From JALHMI01 sp964598535 (GTDB taxonomy: Bacteria > Planctomycetota > Planctomycetia > Pirellulales > PALSA-1355), in NCBI GenBank assembly GCA_964598535.1, contig CAZRCI010000009.1, positions 91,287 through 155,286 of the forward strand: a DNA stretch of 64,000 nt, written 5' to 3'. The position numbers were made by a program, and so were the translations under genes. Under the pieces are notes generated by a model. That model worked only from the letters and a program-made list of their open reading frames with translations. It did no database searches and was not told where the DNA came from. Positions 7,955 through 16,924 of this stretch are shown here, one piece after another. Position 1 is the stretch's first letter. Every line of letters begins with the position of its first letter.

Positions 7955-8866
7955 TTAGGAGAGATCTGCGCGGACTTTCTCGAGTAGCTTTTTCGTGGCC
8001 AGAATTCCCAGTGGCTCGGACAGTTTTGAGCCCTCGTACTCAATTCCAACATACCCATGATAGCCGGCATCGAGCACGATCTTCAGCATCTTGACGTAAT
8101 CGGTTTCGACGTGATTTCCATCCTCGTTGAAGTTGTGGCTCTTGGCGCTCACCCCCTTGGCGAAGGGCATGAGCTCGGCCACGCCCTTGTAGGGGTCGTA
8201 ACCGCGGAAGTTTCCAAAGTCCGGCAAGGTCCCACAGTTATCCATATTCACGGATTTGATTACATTCGCTAGCCATTCTCCGTTGGAGGATAGGCCGCCA
8301 TGATTTTCGACGATGATGTTGATGCCCGGAGCCGCAGCGAATTCACTTAGGCGGCGCAAGCCATCGGTCACCAGTTTGGCTTGCTCTTCGGGAGTTCCTT
8401 TCGAGTGGGCGTTAACTCGGATGGAATGGCAGCCCAAAAATTTGGCCGCGTCAACCCACTTGTAATGGTTTTCGATGGCCGTGGTGCGTCGGTCGTTATC
8501 TGGATCTCCTAGATTGCCCTCTCCGTCGATCATGATCAGGACGTTGGTTACACCGAGATCGGATGCGCGTTGTTTGAGATCGTTCAGATACGCCTCGTCC
8601 TTGGCCTTCTTGGCAAAAAATTGATTGACGTATTCGACGGCCTCGATCCCATAGTCTTCCTTGGCGGTTTTGGGGAAGTCCAGGTTTGAAAGCTTGCCGC
8701 TAAAGAGCGTTTTGTGCAGCGACCATTCGGCCAGCGAGATTTTGAATAGAGGCTCTTTCGGCTCAGCACGGGCAGGAACGGCAAGTGTGGCCAAGCTAGC
8801 ACCGGCGGCCGCCAAGGCGGAATGTTTCAGGAACGAGCGGCGACCGAGGGCATTAGCGGAAGTCAT
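7955..8866 (-). CDS. Tat-exported sugar phosphate isomerase/epimerase-like TIM barrel
   Basis: 303 residues from ATG at 8866, chosen because GGAAGG precedes it and it puts the twin-arginine motif GRRSFLKHS at residues 8-16 followed by an Ala-rich signal. An upstream Met would add 16 residues ahead of it. The mature protein is a xylose-isomerase-like TIM barrel (AP endonuclease 2 superfamily): AEWSLH near the first strand, IIVENHGG and GTLPDFGNF in the middle, and YHGYVGIEYEG near the end, with Glu, His and Asp residues placed to bind a divalent metal. Planctomycetes have many such exported isomerase/epimerase paralogues, usually of unknown sugar substrate. Monocistronic, followed by the stem-loop at 7901-7934. 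Confidence 0.8.
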   Translation of the reverse strand: MTSANALGRRSFLKHSALAAAGASLATLAVPARAEPKEPLFKISLAEWSLHKTLFSGKLSNLDFPKTAKEDYGIEAVEYVNQFFAKKAKDEAYLNDLKQRASDLGVTNVLIMIDGEGNLGDPDNDRRTTAIENHYKWVDAAKFLGCHSIRVNAHSKGTPEEQAKLVTDGLRRLSEFAAAPGINIIVENHGGLSSNGEWLANVIKSVNMDNCGTLPDFGNFRGYDPYKGVAELMPFAKGVSAKSHNFNEDGNHVETDYVKMLKIVLDAGYHGYVGIEYEGSKLSEPLGILATKKLLEKVRADLS

Positions 8867-9407
8867 GATGGTACCTTCCAGAAAAATCGTGGGTGAAAGA
8901 GGCGTCATAGCCATCCTGGCGGGGGGGATTGCTCGGCTCCCGCACGGGCGTGCATTTCGTTGTGGTCGGATGGCTGTAATCGAGATGACTGTAAAGTGAA
9001 ATGTACCTCAGCGCCGGTGGAAAGCAACGAGAGCGACCCGCTCAAGAGCGTTTGTGCCCCGCGCCGCGCTCGAGCGCAATTTGCAACGTATCGGAGTCGC
9101 CCTAACTCTAGGCTAGAACGTTAGTTGCTTATTTGACCACCAGCCTCGATTGTGGTTAGAATCAGGCATTGCTGGTGACGAGCTTTTCGTTTGCGGCGAG
9201 CAGGCATCCCTTCAAGGCGGACGTTCGTCCGGAAGCTCGTCCAACGATTCGTCTTTGGCTGAGAATTCACATCGACCGTAAGCAGCCAAGTTCTCGGTGT
9301 CGTGTCGAGCGTGGCGGGGGTTGCCCCCAAACCTGCGGCGAAGACACCGCGTTGCGCATTATAACGCGCTGGGTGGCTATTTTTTCCCGCAGCCAAGCAA
9401 GTGATCG
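8867..9407. other. Divergent intergenic region
   Basis: About 540 bp between the Tat-exported protein (minus) and the large kinase (plus). Short overlapping frames here on both strands have no recognisable product. It must contain both promoters, but none could be placed with confidence. Confidence 0.4.
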
Positions 9408-12347
9408 ATGAGCGACGCCTCCAGCCAACAGCCTGTGCCGAGATCGAAGGGGTCTAGCCTTCATCCGGCCTTCGGTTCCGAGAGCCGGGGCTCGTCGCAT
9501 GGCTCCGCCGCTTCGAATCCAATTTCCAGCGACGGTCAGACGGTCATTTCTACGCGTCCGCCGGTTCCCGATCTTCCCTATGTCGGGGGCGTTCCTGGAG
9601 AAGCCGCCCGTATTTGGGAGGGTGAGCAGCTCGGGCAGTTCACGCTGCAAAAGTTCGTCGGCGGTGGCGGCATGGGCATTGTATTTCGGGCCCACGACAT
9701 CACGCTCGATCGCGAGGTGGCTGTCAAAGTTCTTTCGCGCGATCAGTCGGCCGATGAAGAGACCTTGCGCCGGTTTCGCAACGAGGCCCAGTCCGCGGCC
9801 CGATTGAATCACGATAACATTGCCCGCGTGTTCTACGTTGGTGAAGATCGTGGGGTGCATTACATCGTTTTCGAGTTTATCGAAGGCGTGAACATTCGCG
9901 ACCTGATCGATCGTGAGGGGCCGCTGCCGCTTAATCAGGCTCTTAGTTACACCTATCAGATTGCGTTGGCTCTCGATCATGCCAGCCAGCGTTCGGTAAT
10001 CCACCGCGATATCAAGCCGTCGAACGTGCTGGTCACTTCGGCCGGCAAGGCGAAGCTCGTGGACATGGGGCTCGCGCGACTGAACCTGATGGCCCATGCT
10101 TCGAACGATCTTACGGCGAGCGGCGTGACCCTGGGCACGTTCGACTATATCTCGCCCGAGCAGGCCCGCGATCCGCGCAGTGCCGATGTTCGTAGCGATT
10201 TGTATTCGCTTGGTTGCTCATTCTATTTCATGTTGACCGGCCGGCCGCCATTTCCAGAAGGAACCGTGTTGCAGAAGCTGCTGCAACATCAGGGAGATGC
10301 GCCACCGGATCCTCGCAGCCTGCGGCCCGAGTTGCCGAGTCAGGTGTCTCGGGTGCTGGGGCGTTTACTGGCAAAGAACCCGGCCGAGCGGTACCAGCAG
10401 CCCCTCGAGTTGATCGAAGAGCTCGTGCCGCTGGGACAAATGCTGGGTATTGCGTTGGGCGAGGCGCCGCCGCCGCGTAGCGCGTTGCAGCCACAGCGCT
10501 CCGTGCGCCCGTGGCAGCGTCATTTGCCGTGGGCCGTGCCGTTGGCTGCGTTGCTGGTGGTGGTGGCCGCGCTCGAGTTTTCCGGTTCTCAGGCGTCGCT
10601 ACCACCGGAACCCTTGTGGAGCGTACGCCCGGCCGAGCCATCGATTTCTCCGCGGGTTGAGCAGGTTACTCCTACGATCGAAGCTTCGGACGGCGAGCGT
10701 TCAGAGGCGTTGTTGCCACCGGCAATGCCTGGATCGTCCTCACGACCACAAAGTCAGGACTCGAGTCCGGTGTCGCCGCGTCGCGCGAGTCGGCCGATGA
10801 ACGAGGCGTTTCCGCCGGCGGCGAGGCCGCCCGGAGATGACGCTGGGCCGGCAACGACCTCCGGAGTAGGTCCTGTCGCACCGGCCCCCAATGCGCCTTT
10901 TTTGGACGGCTTGCTCGATCTCGTCAGCCGCATGCAAAAGGAGGTCGAGGCCGCGCAGCAACGGCGTTCTGTGAGCAACACGAGTGATGAGCTTGATTTG
11001 GCAGGGACCGCAAGCGATCCGCAGCGAATGCCGAACTTGCCGTTTCCTGGCCAGCGCGAGATCCTGACGGTCGGCGACGATTCGCTTCCGAATAACTATA
11101 CGAGTTTGTTGGCCGCGTGCAGCGCCGCCAAAGATGGCGATATCATTGAGTTGCACTACAACGGTTCCCGCACGGAGCGGCCGTTGGCGCTTTCCAATAT
11201 CCGACTTACGATTCGTTCGGGCAGCGGCTATCGGCCGACGGTGGTTTTTGCTCCGGAGCCGGACCGCCCCTTTGCCGGTGCGCAGATGGTCGGTGTTTCC
11301 GGCGGCCAACTTTACGTGAGAAACGTGCACTGGGAGTTGGAGTTGCCGGCCAATTCACCAACGGAGCGCGCGCTGTTCGAGGCCCAGCATGCCGAACTGT
11401 TGGATTTTGAAAATTGCTCGTTTACTGTCCGATCGCAGCCGCCCTACTACGGCGGAGTCACGATCTTCGAGATCAAGTCTCCGCCTGGCGCCGGTACGAT
11501 GGACATTCGGTCAGGCTCCGCAGCGGCAGCCAGCCAGGTCGTCAATATTCATCTCGAGAACTGCGTGGCCCGCGGCGAGGCGACCTTGCTGCGAGACAGT
11601 GAAATGCAAGCCGTGCGGTTCACCTGGAATGACGGGCTGCTGGCGATTGGCGATCGGTTGTTGGTTACCGAGGGAACATCGCTCGAGCCTCGCCAGGAGA
11701 TGCGCGTCGAGGTGGTGTTGCGCCATGTGACCGCCATGGTCGGTAGCGGGCTGGTCTTGATGACCAACAGCGAGGAGGAACCCTATCAGGTGGTGGTGGA
11801 TATGCGCGCAAGCGACTGCATCATTGCCACGAGGGGTTCGGCGCCGCTGATCGAGCAGCGTGGTTCCGCAGGGATCGAAGAGTTTTTGGCCCGCTTCCAA
11901 TGGAGCGCGGACAGCGTTTACTTTCAAGGGTTCAACACCTTCTGGCAGGTGATGAATTCGGCGGGACCTGGGGGATCGAAGCGGCTTACCTTCGACGACT
12001 GGCATGAATGGTCGCGGTTTACGAGCCGGCGTCAATTCGCCGGTTCGGGGGCCGTGGTTTGGAGTGCCCCGCCGCCGGCCGCGCGTCCGTATCACGCCCA
12101 CTTAGCATCTGACTATGTGCTGTCGAGCACGAGCGCCGCAGTGGGAGGGGCGAGCGATGGCGCAGACGCCGGCGCTCCGTTGCCCTATCTGCCAACGCTC
12201 GCGGTAACGTCGGGGCGAAGCGATTCGACTCGGAGTGAGCCCACGTTGCCGGCTTCACGGCCCATGTCCACACCGATGCCGATGCCGGCCGAGCCCATGC
12301 GCATGCCGCCGGAACCGATGGGCGTGCCTAACACGGGCGGTGACTGA
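9408..12347 (+). CDS. Transmembrane Ser/Thr protein kinase with large extracytoplasmic region
   Basis: 979 residues. Residues 1-75 are Ser-rich and disordered. A PknB-like kinase domain spans about 77-345: Gly-rich GGGGMGIVF (85-93), Lys107 in VAVKV, catalytic loop HRDIKPSN (199-206), DMG (219-221) in place of DFG as in many planctomycete kinases, and a TFDYISPEQ activation segment. A single membrane helix lies at about 372-391. After a Pro/Ser-rich linker, residues 560-880 contain repeated strand-like segments (IIELHYNGS, LTIRSGSG, LYVRNVHW, VNIHLENC) suggestive of a parallel beta-helix outside the membrane. The C-terminus is Met/Pro-rich (PMPMPAEPMRMPPEPM). It probably senses an external ligand and signals inward. 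Substrate unknown; it stands alone. Confidence 0.9.
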   Translation: MSDASSQQPVPRSKGSSLHPAFGSESRGSSHGSAASNPISSDGQTVISTRPPVPDLPYVGGVPGEAARIWEGEQLGQFTLQKFVGGGGMGIVFRAHDITLDREVAVKVLSRDQSADEETLRRFRNEAQSAARLNHDNIARVFYVGEDRGVHYIVFEFIEGVNIRDLIDREGPLPLNQALSYTYQIALALDHASQRSVIHRDIKPSNVLVTSAGKAKLVDMGLARLNLMAHASNDLTASGVTLGTFDYISPEQARDPRSADVRSDLYSLGCSFYFMLTGRPPFPEGTVLQKLLQHQGDAPPDPRSLRPELPSQVSRVLGRLLAKNPAERYQQPLELIEELVPLGQMLGIALGEAPPPRSALQPQRSVRPWQRHLPWAVPLAALLVVVAALEFSGSQASLPPEPLWSVRPAEPSISPRVEQVTPTIEASDGERSEALLPPAMPGSSSRPQSQDSSPVSPRRASRPMNEAFPPAARPPGDDAGPATTSGVGPVAPAPNAPFLDGLLDLVSRMQKEVEAAQQRRSVSNTSDELDLAGTASDPQRMPNLPFPGQREILTVGDDSLPNNYTSLLAACSAAKDGDIIELHYNGSRTERPLALSNIRLTIRSGSGYRPTVVFAPEPDRPFAGAQMVGVSGGQLYVRNVHWELELPANSPTERALFEAQHAELLDFENCSFTVRSQPPYYGGVTIFEIKSPPGAGTMDIRSGSAAAASQVVNIHLENCVARGEATLLRDSEMQAVRFTWNDGLLAIGDRLLVTEGTSLEPRQEMRVEVVLRHVTAMVGSGLVLMTNSEEEPYQVVVDMRASDCIIATRGSAPLIEQRGSAGIEEFLARFQWSADSVYFQGFNTFWQVMNSAGPGGSKRLTFDDWHEWSRFTSRRQFAGSGAVVWSAPPPAARPYHAHLASDYVLSSTSAAVGGASDGADAGAPLPYLPTLAVTSGRSDSTRSEPTLPASRPMSTPMPMPAEPMRMPPEPMGVPNTGGD

Positions 12348-12674
12348 CGGCAACGTGGGGCGGGGCAATGTGCCCATCCTTATTCTGCCGGATGAGGTTG
12401 CTAGCAAACGGCTGGCTGCATTGGGTTGACGGCTAAAAAAGCGTTTTTTACACGGTTTCGAGGCCATCGAGCGTCGCTTGACAGCTCTTTCGGCAGTGAT
12501 TCTACTGGGTTCCCGTAGCGGAATAGCGCTGCGCCGCCACGCCGACAGGCACCGAATGGCCGTGCGAGGTGACGGCCGGAACATCCCTCCTCGACTCCAT
12601 CCCACGTTTTCGTTCCCGCCAGAGCCGTTGCCGCTACGTTGGCTCATCGTGTCGCAATCAAAAGTGAGACTTCC
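12348..12674. other. Intergenic stretch
   Basis: About 330 bp with no supported gene. A run of A then T around 12434-12450 could form a weak hairpin after the kinase gene, but it is too short to call a terminator. Confidence 0.35.
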
Positions 12675-13088
12675 ATGAAGAATTTCTGTCTGCTCGCGTT
12701 GTTTGGAATGACGGCTGGCATGCTCCTGGCCCATATCGATTCGGCACATGCCATCGACCCATTTAAGAAGGAGTTTGAGGCCAAGTACGTCAAGGGAGAG
12801 CCCGGCACGCCCGAGGAAGAGGCCCTCGCGGCCGCGGTGAAAAAGGCCAAGTGCAATATCTGCCATGTGGGCGCCAAGAAGAAGGATAAGAACGCCTACG
12901 GCAACGCGCTCGGCGAGTTGCTCGACAAGAAGACCGACGCCAAAGACAAGGAAAAGATCCAAGACGCGCTCGAGAAGGTCGCGGCGATGAAGTCGAACCC
13001 GAGCGATTCGGCGTCGCCGACGTTTGGCGAGTTGATCAGCCAGGGCAAGTTGCCGGCTAACGAAGAGGACGCGCAGGCGGCCAAATAA
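12675..13088 (+). CDS. Small secreted monohaem c-type cytochrome-like protein
   Basis: 137 residues from ATG at 12675, which places a signal peptide (MKNFCLLALFGMTAG..., cleavage near SAHA-ID, residue 26) at the start. A single CxxCH haem-attachment motif, CNICH, lies at residues 60-64 within a Lys-rich helical region. There is no clear distal Met ligand pattern, though Met residues occur near 97. The protein is Lys/Glu-rich and short. Covalent haem attachment in the periplasm and electron transfer are the family expectation. No oxidase or partner gene is adjacent, so the electron partner is unknown. Confidence 0.7.
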   Translation: MKNFCLLALFGMTAGMLLAHIDSAHAIDPFKKEFEAKYVKGEPGTPEEEALAAAVKKAKCNICHVGAKKKDKNAYGNALGELLDKKTDAKDKEKIQDALEKVAAMKSNPSDSASPTFGELISQGKLPANEEDAQAAK

Positions 13089-13307
13089 GACCGGCGTTCT
13101 CGTTAGCCAACACGCTTCAATGCGATCGGGCCGGTTCTTTCCGTGTGAGAGGGCCGGCTCGTTGCTTGCGCCGCCAGTGCTGGCGTGCTGGCAAGGGGGC
13201 AATGCCAAGCGACGGTCAAGTGGAGTGTCTGCGCTTGCCGAACAAACATCCTGATCGGCAGATTCGTCTCAGGTTCCATCCACTCCTCCTGATGCGAGCA
13301 AAATTCA

Positions 13308-14162
13308 GTGCGACAGAACAGCCGCTTTACGCGCTTCTGGCAAACGCCAACGGTTCGTGGTACGCGCCAGCTAGCCTCGCCACGCTCGTGGTACCGGCAG
13401 CTTACGGCCCCGCAGCGGCCACTGCCCAATTGCATTATCGCCGGGGCTCAAAAGGCGGGAACGACCTCGCTGTTTGATTACCTCGGTGGGCATCCGCAAT
13501 GTGCACGTTCCTATACCAAGGAAGTTCATTATTTCGACGACGCCCACGAGCGCGGCGAGAGTTGGTATCGGAAGCATTTTCCGCTGGCCGGCCAAAAACG
13601 CATCGTGTTCGAGTCCAGCCCCTATTACATGTTCGACCCGCGGGTGCCGCGGCGCGTTCATTCGCTGCTCCCGAATGTGAAGCTGATATTCTTGCTTCGC
13701 AATCCGATAAACCGGGCCTATTCTCACTACCAGCATTCCGTGCGTCGGGGGCACGAGCCGCTGCCGTTTGAAGAAGCATTGGAGATCGAGCAAGAGCGTG
13801 TTGCAGGGGAGCAGCAACGACTGCTCGACGATCCCGGTTTACGAAGCGATTCGCACCGCTGGTATTCCTATGCCACGCGAGGCCATTACGCCGTTCAGCT
13901 CGAAGCTTGGTTGAAATGTTTTTCTCGTGAGCAAGTGTTCATTGTCCAGGCCGAACGGCTCTTTAAGCGGCCGGACGCCGCATTTGCCGAGGTGCTCGAT
14001 TTTCTCGAACTCGACCAGTGGCAGCCGGCCGACTTTGGCAGTCACAATCGAGGGCGCTACAGCGAACCAATGAGCCCGGCCGCCGTCGCGCGCCTACGCG
14101 AAGAATTTCGTGAGCCGAATGAACGGCTGTTCGAGCTGTTGGGAGCCCGGTTTGAGTGGTAA
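13308..14162 (+). CDS. PAPS-dependent sulfotransferase (heparan-sulfate NST-like)
   Basis: 284 residues. The 5'-phosphosulfate-binding loop AGAQKAGTTSLF (45-56) and the 3'-phosphate-binding block FLLRNPINRAYSHY (about 128-141) are both present and correctly spaced, as in the N-deacetylase/N-sulfotransferase-like superfamily. EVHYFD near 72 and RGHYAVQL near 190 also fit. It should transfer sulfate from PAPS to a hydroxyl or amine of a carbohydrate or other acceptor in the cytoplasm. The N-terminal 38 residues are basic and not part of the fold; a later start is possible. No glycan gene cluster flanks it, so the acceptor is unknown. Confidence 0.85.
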   Translation: MRQNSRFTRFWQTPTVRGTRQLASPRSWYRQLTAPQRPLPNCIIAGAQKAGTTSLFDYLGGHPQCARSYTKEVHYFDDAHERGESWYRKHFPLAGQKRIVFESSPYYMFDPRVPRRVHSLLPNVKLIFLLRNPINRAYSHYQHSVRRGHEPLPFEEALEIEQERVAGEQQRLLDDPGLRSDSHRWYSYATRGHYAVQLEAWLKCFSREQVFIVQAERLFKRPDAAFAEVLDFLELDQWQPADFGSHNRGRYSEPMSPAAVARLREEFREPNERLFELLGARFEW

Positions 14163-14286
14163 GTCGCGGGCGCGATCATAGCTTCGTAGAGGGCCGAGAT
14201 ACGTCAGTCGGCGGAATGGCCGTTCTTGTGATCGGCCGCTAAATGTAGTGCAGCGTCAGCTTATTCGGGTGACGCGAAAGGACGCC

Positions 14287-14325
14287 GAACGCGCAGGCTG
14301 TTTGGCGTAAACAAGTAAGCTAGTG
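14287..14325 (+). repeat. Repeat block R2, copy 1
   Basis: Starts GAACGCGCAG and ends ACAAGTAAGCTAGTG. It matches the block at 41802-41840 at roughly four of five positions and, in reverse, 63846-63875. It lies about 44 bp before the structured repeat at 14369, the same spacing as in the second composite copy. Confidence 0.75.
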
Positions 14326-14368
14326 ATCTCGCGAAACGCGAACCCGACAACCTCGTGTTGACAGAGCA

Positions 14369-14468
14369 TTAGCAGGCTGCTGAAAAAGTCCGTCGCGAAC
14401 TTTTTCAGCCTCGCGAAGTGCGGAGGTGAACTCCGCACCGCTCGCAAAATAACGACTTACGTCGCTAT
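14369..14468 (+). repeat. Structured MITE-like repeat R1, copy 1 (3' end missing)
   Basis: Begins TTAGCAGGCTGCTGAAAAAG and is almost identical over about 98 bp to 41884-41983. It contains the self-complementary arms GTGCGGAG/CTCCGCAC and a GAAAAAGT...ACTTTTTC-type pair. Unlike the copy at 41884, homology stops at GTCGCTAT and the right terminal inverted repeat is absent, so it is truncated. It ends 43 bp before the start of the DUF2254 gene. Confidence 0.85.
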
Positions 14469-14511
14469 AGAGACCAGCCGTTTATTCGACGCAACACGGT
14501 AGCGAAAAGCA

Positions 14512-15849
14512 ATGCGGACGCGTCTGCTGTACTATTGGGACTCGCTGCAAACCTCGTATTGGTTTGTCCCTACGCTTTTGAATCTTCTGGCTGCGATCAT
14601 TGCGGTGGCGATGATCAGTTTTGATCACCAGATTCAGGATGCCGCTCGCAGCACGGAAGTCTGGTGGATCTATGGCGGTGGGCCCGAGGGCGCTCGGGCG
14701 GTGATGTCGACGATCGCCGGGTCGATGATCACCGTGGCCGGCGTCGTGTTTTCAATCACGATCGTCGCGCTTTCCCTGGCATCCGGGCAGTTTGGTCCCA
14801 GATTGCTCCGCAATTTCATCCGCGACCGCAGCAATCAATTTGTGTTGGGAACATTTACGGGCACGTTCATCTACTGCCTGCTGGTGCTGCGTACGATCTT
14901 GGGAGACGATGAGAGCAGGTTCGTGCCCGGTGCGGCGGTGGCGCTGGGAATCGTGTTGGCGCTGTTGAGTTTGTGCGTGCTCATTTATTTTATCCACCAC
15001 GTTGCGGTATCGATCCAGGCTCATCAGATTATGGCGGCCGTTAGCCGCGAAATGCACGAGACGATCGATCGCCTGTGGCCTGATGCGTTGACGGATGAGA
15101 TGCGTGACGGCAATGAGGCAACCGACTCAGGACTGCCCCAGGACTTTGAGCGGACCGCCGGGCAAATCCTGGCCAACGCCAGCGGGTACGTGGCGGCAAT
15201 CGACGTGAATCGCCTGGTCCAGTTGGCGACCGAGCACGATTTTGTTCTAAGGCTTTTGGTACGGCCCGGACAGTTTGTGCTGGCCGGCAGTCCCGTGGCG
15301 CAAATTTCGCCCGAGTTGGCCGCCGATGAATCGTTACGGCGCCACGTCAACGAAGCGTTGCTGTTGGAAGCACAACGCACGCCGTACCAGGATATCGAGT
15401 TTACCGTCGATCAGATGGTTGAGGTGGGCGCTCGCGCGCTGTCGCGCGGGATCAATGATCCGTTTACCGCGATCCTTTGCATCGATTGGCTGGCGGAAGC
15501 GTTGGGGGAACTGGCGAGCCGTTCGATTCCGTCGCCCTGCCGGTACGATGGGCATGGCAAGTTGCGAGTCGTTACGCGTGCAGTGACTTTCGTGAATGTC
15601 GCCGACGCGGCGTTCAACCAGATTCGCCAATTCGGCAGCACGACTCCCGCCGTGATGATTCATCTGCTCGAAGCGTTCGCGCAATTGGCCTATGTCGTGC
15701 GCCGTCCGGACGATCAAGCCGCGATCGTACGCCATGCGCATCTGGTGCGGCGAGCTTGCGAACGCGATCTGCCGGAGGTCGATGACCGCAACGATGTTCT
15801 CGAGCGCTATAATCGAGTGTTGTACGTGCTCGACGTGCGTGAATCGTAG
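14512..15849 (+). CDS. DUF2254 integral membrane protein
   Basis: 445 residues. Four hydrophobic segments fill the first 180 residues, with ITVAGVVFSITIVALSLASGQFGPRLL (in two parts around 80-105) and a FVLGTFTGTFIY segment characteristic of DUF2254. A soluble C-terminal part follows, with DVNRLVQLA, GQFVLAGSP and ALSRGINDPFTA blocks also typical of the family. The biochemical function of DUF2254 is not established. No operon partner is visible; a repeat element lies in its upstream region. Family assignment is good, function unknown. Confidence 0.85.
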   Translation: MRTRLLYYWDSLQTSYWFVPTLLNLLAAIIAVAMISFDHQIQDAARSTEVWWIYGGGPEGARAVMSTIAGSMITVAGVVFSITIVALSLASGQFGPRLLRNFIRDRSNQFVLGTFTGTFIYCLLVLRTILGDDESRFVPGAAVALGIVLALLSLCVLIYFIHHVAVSIQAHQIMAAVSREMHETIDRLWPDALTDEMRDGNEATDSGLPQDFERTAGQILANASGYVAAIDVNRLVQLATEHDFVLRLLVRPGQFVLAGSPVAQISPELAADESLRRHVNEALLLEAQRTPYQDIEFTVDQMVEVGARALSRGINDPFTAILCIDWLAEALGELASRSIPSPCRYDGHGKLRVVTRAVTFVNVADAAFNQIRQFGSTTPAVMIHLLEAFAQLAYVVRRPDDQAAIVRHAHLVRRACERDLPEVDDRNDVLERYNRVLYVLDVRES

Positions 15850-15948
15850 GGTGCACGCTCGGCTCGATGGCCTGTTTGGCCCGCCAGCAGCCCGGGCGAG
15901 ATTGCCGGCATGCGGTTGCAAGTGAGGCGGCATTATCGCAAGAGGCCG

Positions 15949-16914
15949 TTAATCGACACGGATTTCGACGCGCGTGCGAAATGATTCGCCTGGCCCCAGC
16001 ACTTGCAAGTGAGGGTCGACGCCTTTTTCGAGCAACGTGAACGGATCGGGAAGGCCCGTGTAAGGTTCTATGCACACGGCCTCGCGGTGCGGCGGATTAT
16101 AAACAACACAGGCCGTGAACTGATCGTCGAATTCTTGCGTTACACGTCGCCCGCTGTGTGGGTCGTGGATCGATGTTTCCAGCCGATGATTTTCAAACTT
16201 CAGCCCGCCGAAGACGCTGTCGAAATACATGTCCCCTGCCGCGATTCCAACCGCGAGCTTGTCGGCGTCCGGAGCTGGTTGCACGATGCCGGAGGGCAGA
16301 AGCTCCGCGAGTTCCCATTTGGTCGAGACGGGCACTTTGATCGTGCAGTCGTCGGCTTTGCCACCGCCGAGAGGAATGCGAAAGTAGGCGTGCGTTCCAA
16401 AAGTAAACGGAAGCGGCTTATCGTCGGGGTTCTCGATCAGGATTGCCGAGCTTAGCGTATTGCCAGCAATCCGGTATTCGACCGTAATTCGAAAATCCGC
16501 GGGCCATAGGTCCAGGAGCGATTCATCATCGACCGAGCCTTGAAATCCTCCGACGACTCGATCTTTTTCCTGCGACGTTACGCGCCAAGCACGATTGAAT
16601 ACGAAGCCGTGGATGGCATTGCCGAGCCCGTCGAGAGGCTCAAGCGCGTAGGCGCGACCGTCGTAGTTGAACTTCGCACCGCGAATTCTTCCAGCGAATG
16701 GAAACATTAGCGGTATGCCGCTGCCCGTCGGTTTAGCCGTGCCGCCGGTAAAGTCCGGCGCGGACCAGAGCACCTCGATCGGACCTGTCGGCGTATTCGC
16801 GACGAAGCCAAAGCAGTTGAACCCCAGCCCCGGCAAAATCTTGGCCTTGGAGCCATGAGCCGAATCGGCAATCGTGACGCAGTCAAGCGATTTCAAGACA
16901 GTTGTCCTCGGCAA
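15949..16914 (-). CDS. Aldose 1-epimerase family protein (mutarotase-like)
   Basis: 321 residues, the usual length. Galactose-mutarotase fold with the expected acid/base residues: His in GNAIHGFVF near 102, His in FGTHAYF near 175, and Glu in CIEPYTGLPDPF near 285. Aldose 1-epimerases interconvert alpha and beta anomers of sugars in the cytoplasm. Sequence variation around FAGRIRGAKF suggests one of the broader aldose-epimerase subfamilies rather than classical GalM. The next upstream gene (membrane protein, minus strand) ends 11 bp or less away, so the two may be co-transcribed, though no functional link is evident. Confidence 0.85.
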   Translation of the reverse strand: MPRTTVLKSLDCVTIADSAHGSKAKILPGLGFNCFGFVANTPTGPIEVLWSAPDFTGGTAKPTGSGIPLMFPFAGRIRGAKFNYDGRAYALEPLDGLGNAIHGFVFNRAWRVTSQEKDRVVGGFQGSVDDESLLDLWPADFRITVEYRIAGNTLSSAILIENPDDKPLPFTFGTHAYFRIPLGGGKADDCTIKVPVSTKWELAELLPSGIVQPAPDADKLAVGIAAGDMYFDSVFGGLKFENHRLETSIHDPHSGRRVTQEFDDQFTACVVYNPPHREAVCIEPYTGLPDPFTLLEKGVDPHLQVLGPGESFRTRVEIRVD

Positions 16915-16924
16915 TGGTGGGACG

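Larger units (their letters stand above)
14163..14511. other. Intergenic region carrying a composite repeat
   Basis: About 350 bp between the sulfotransferase and the DUF2254 gene, mostly occupied by the two repeat blocks listed at 14287-14325 and 14369-14468. No gene is supported. Confidence 0.6.
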
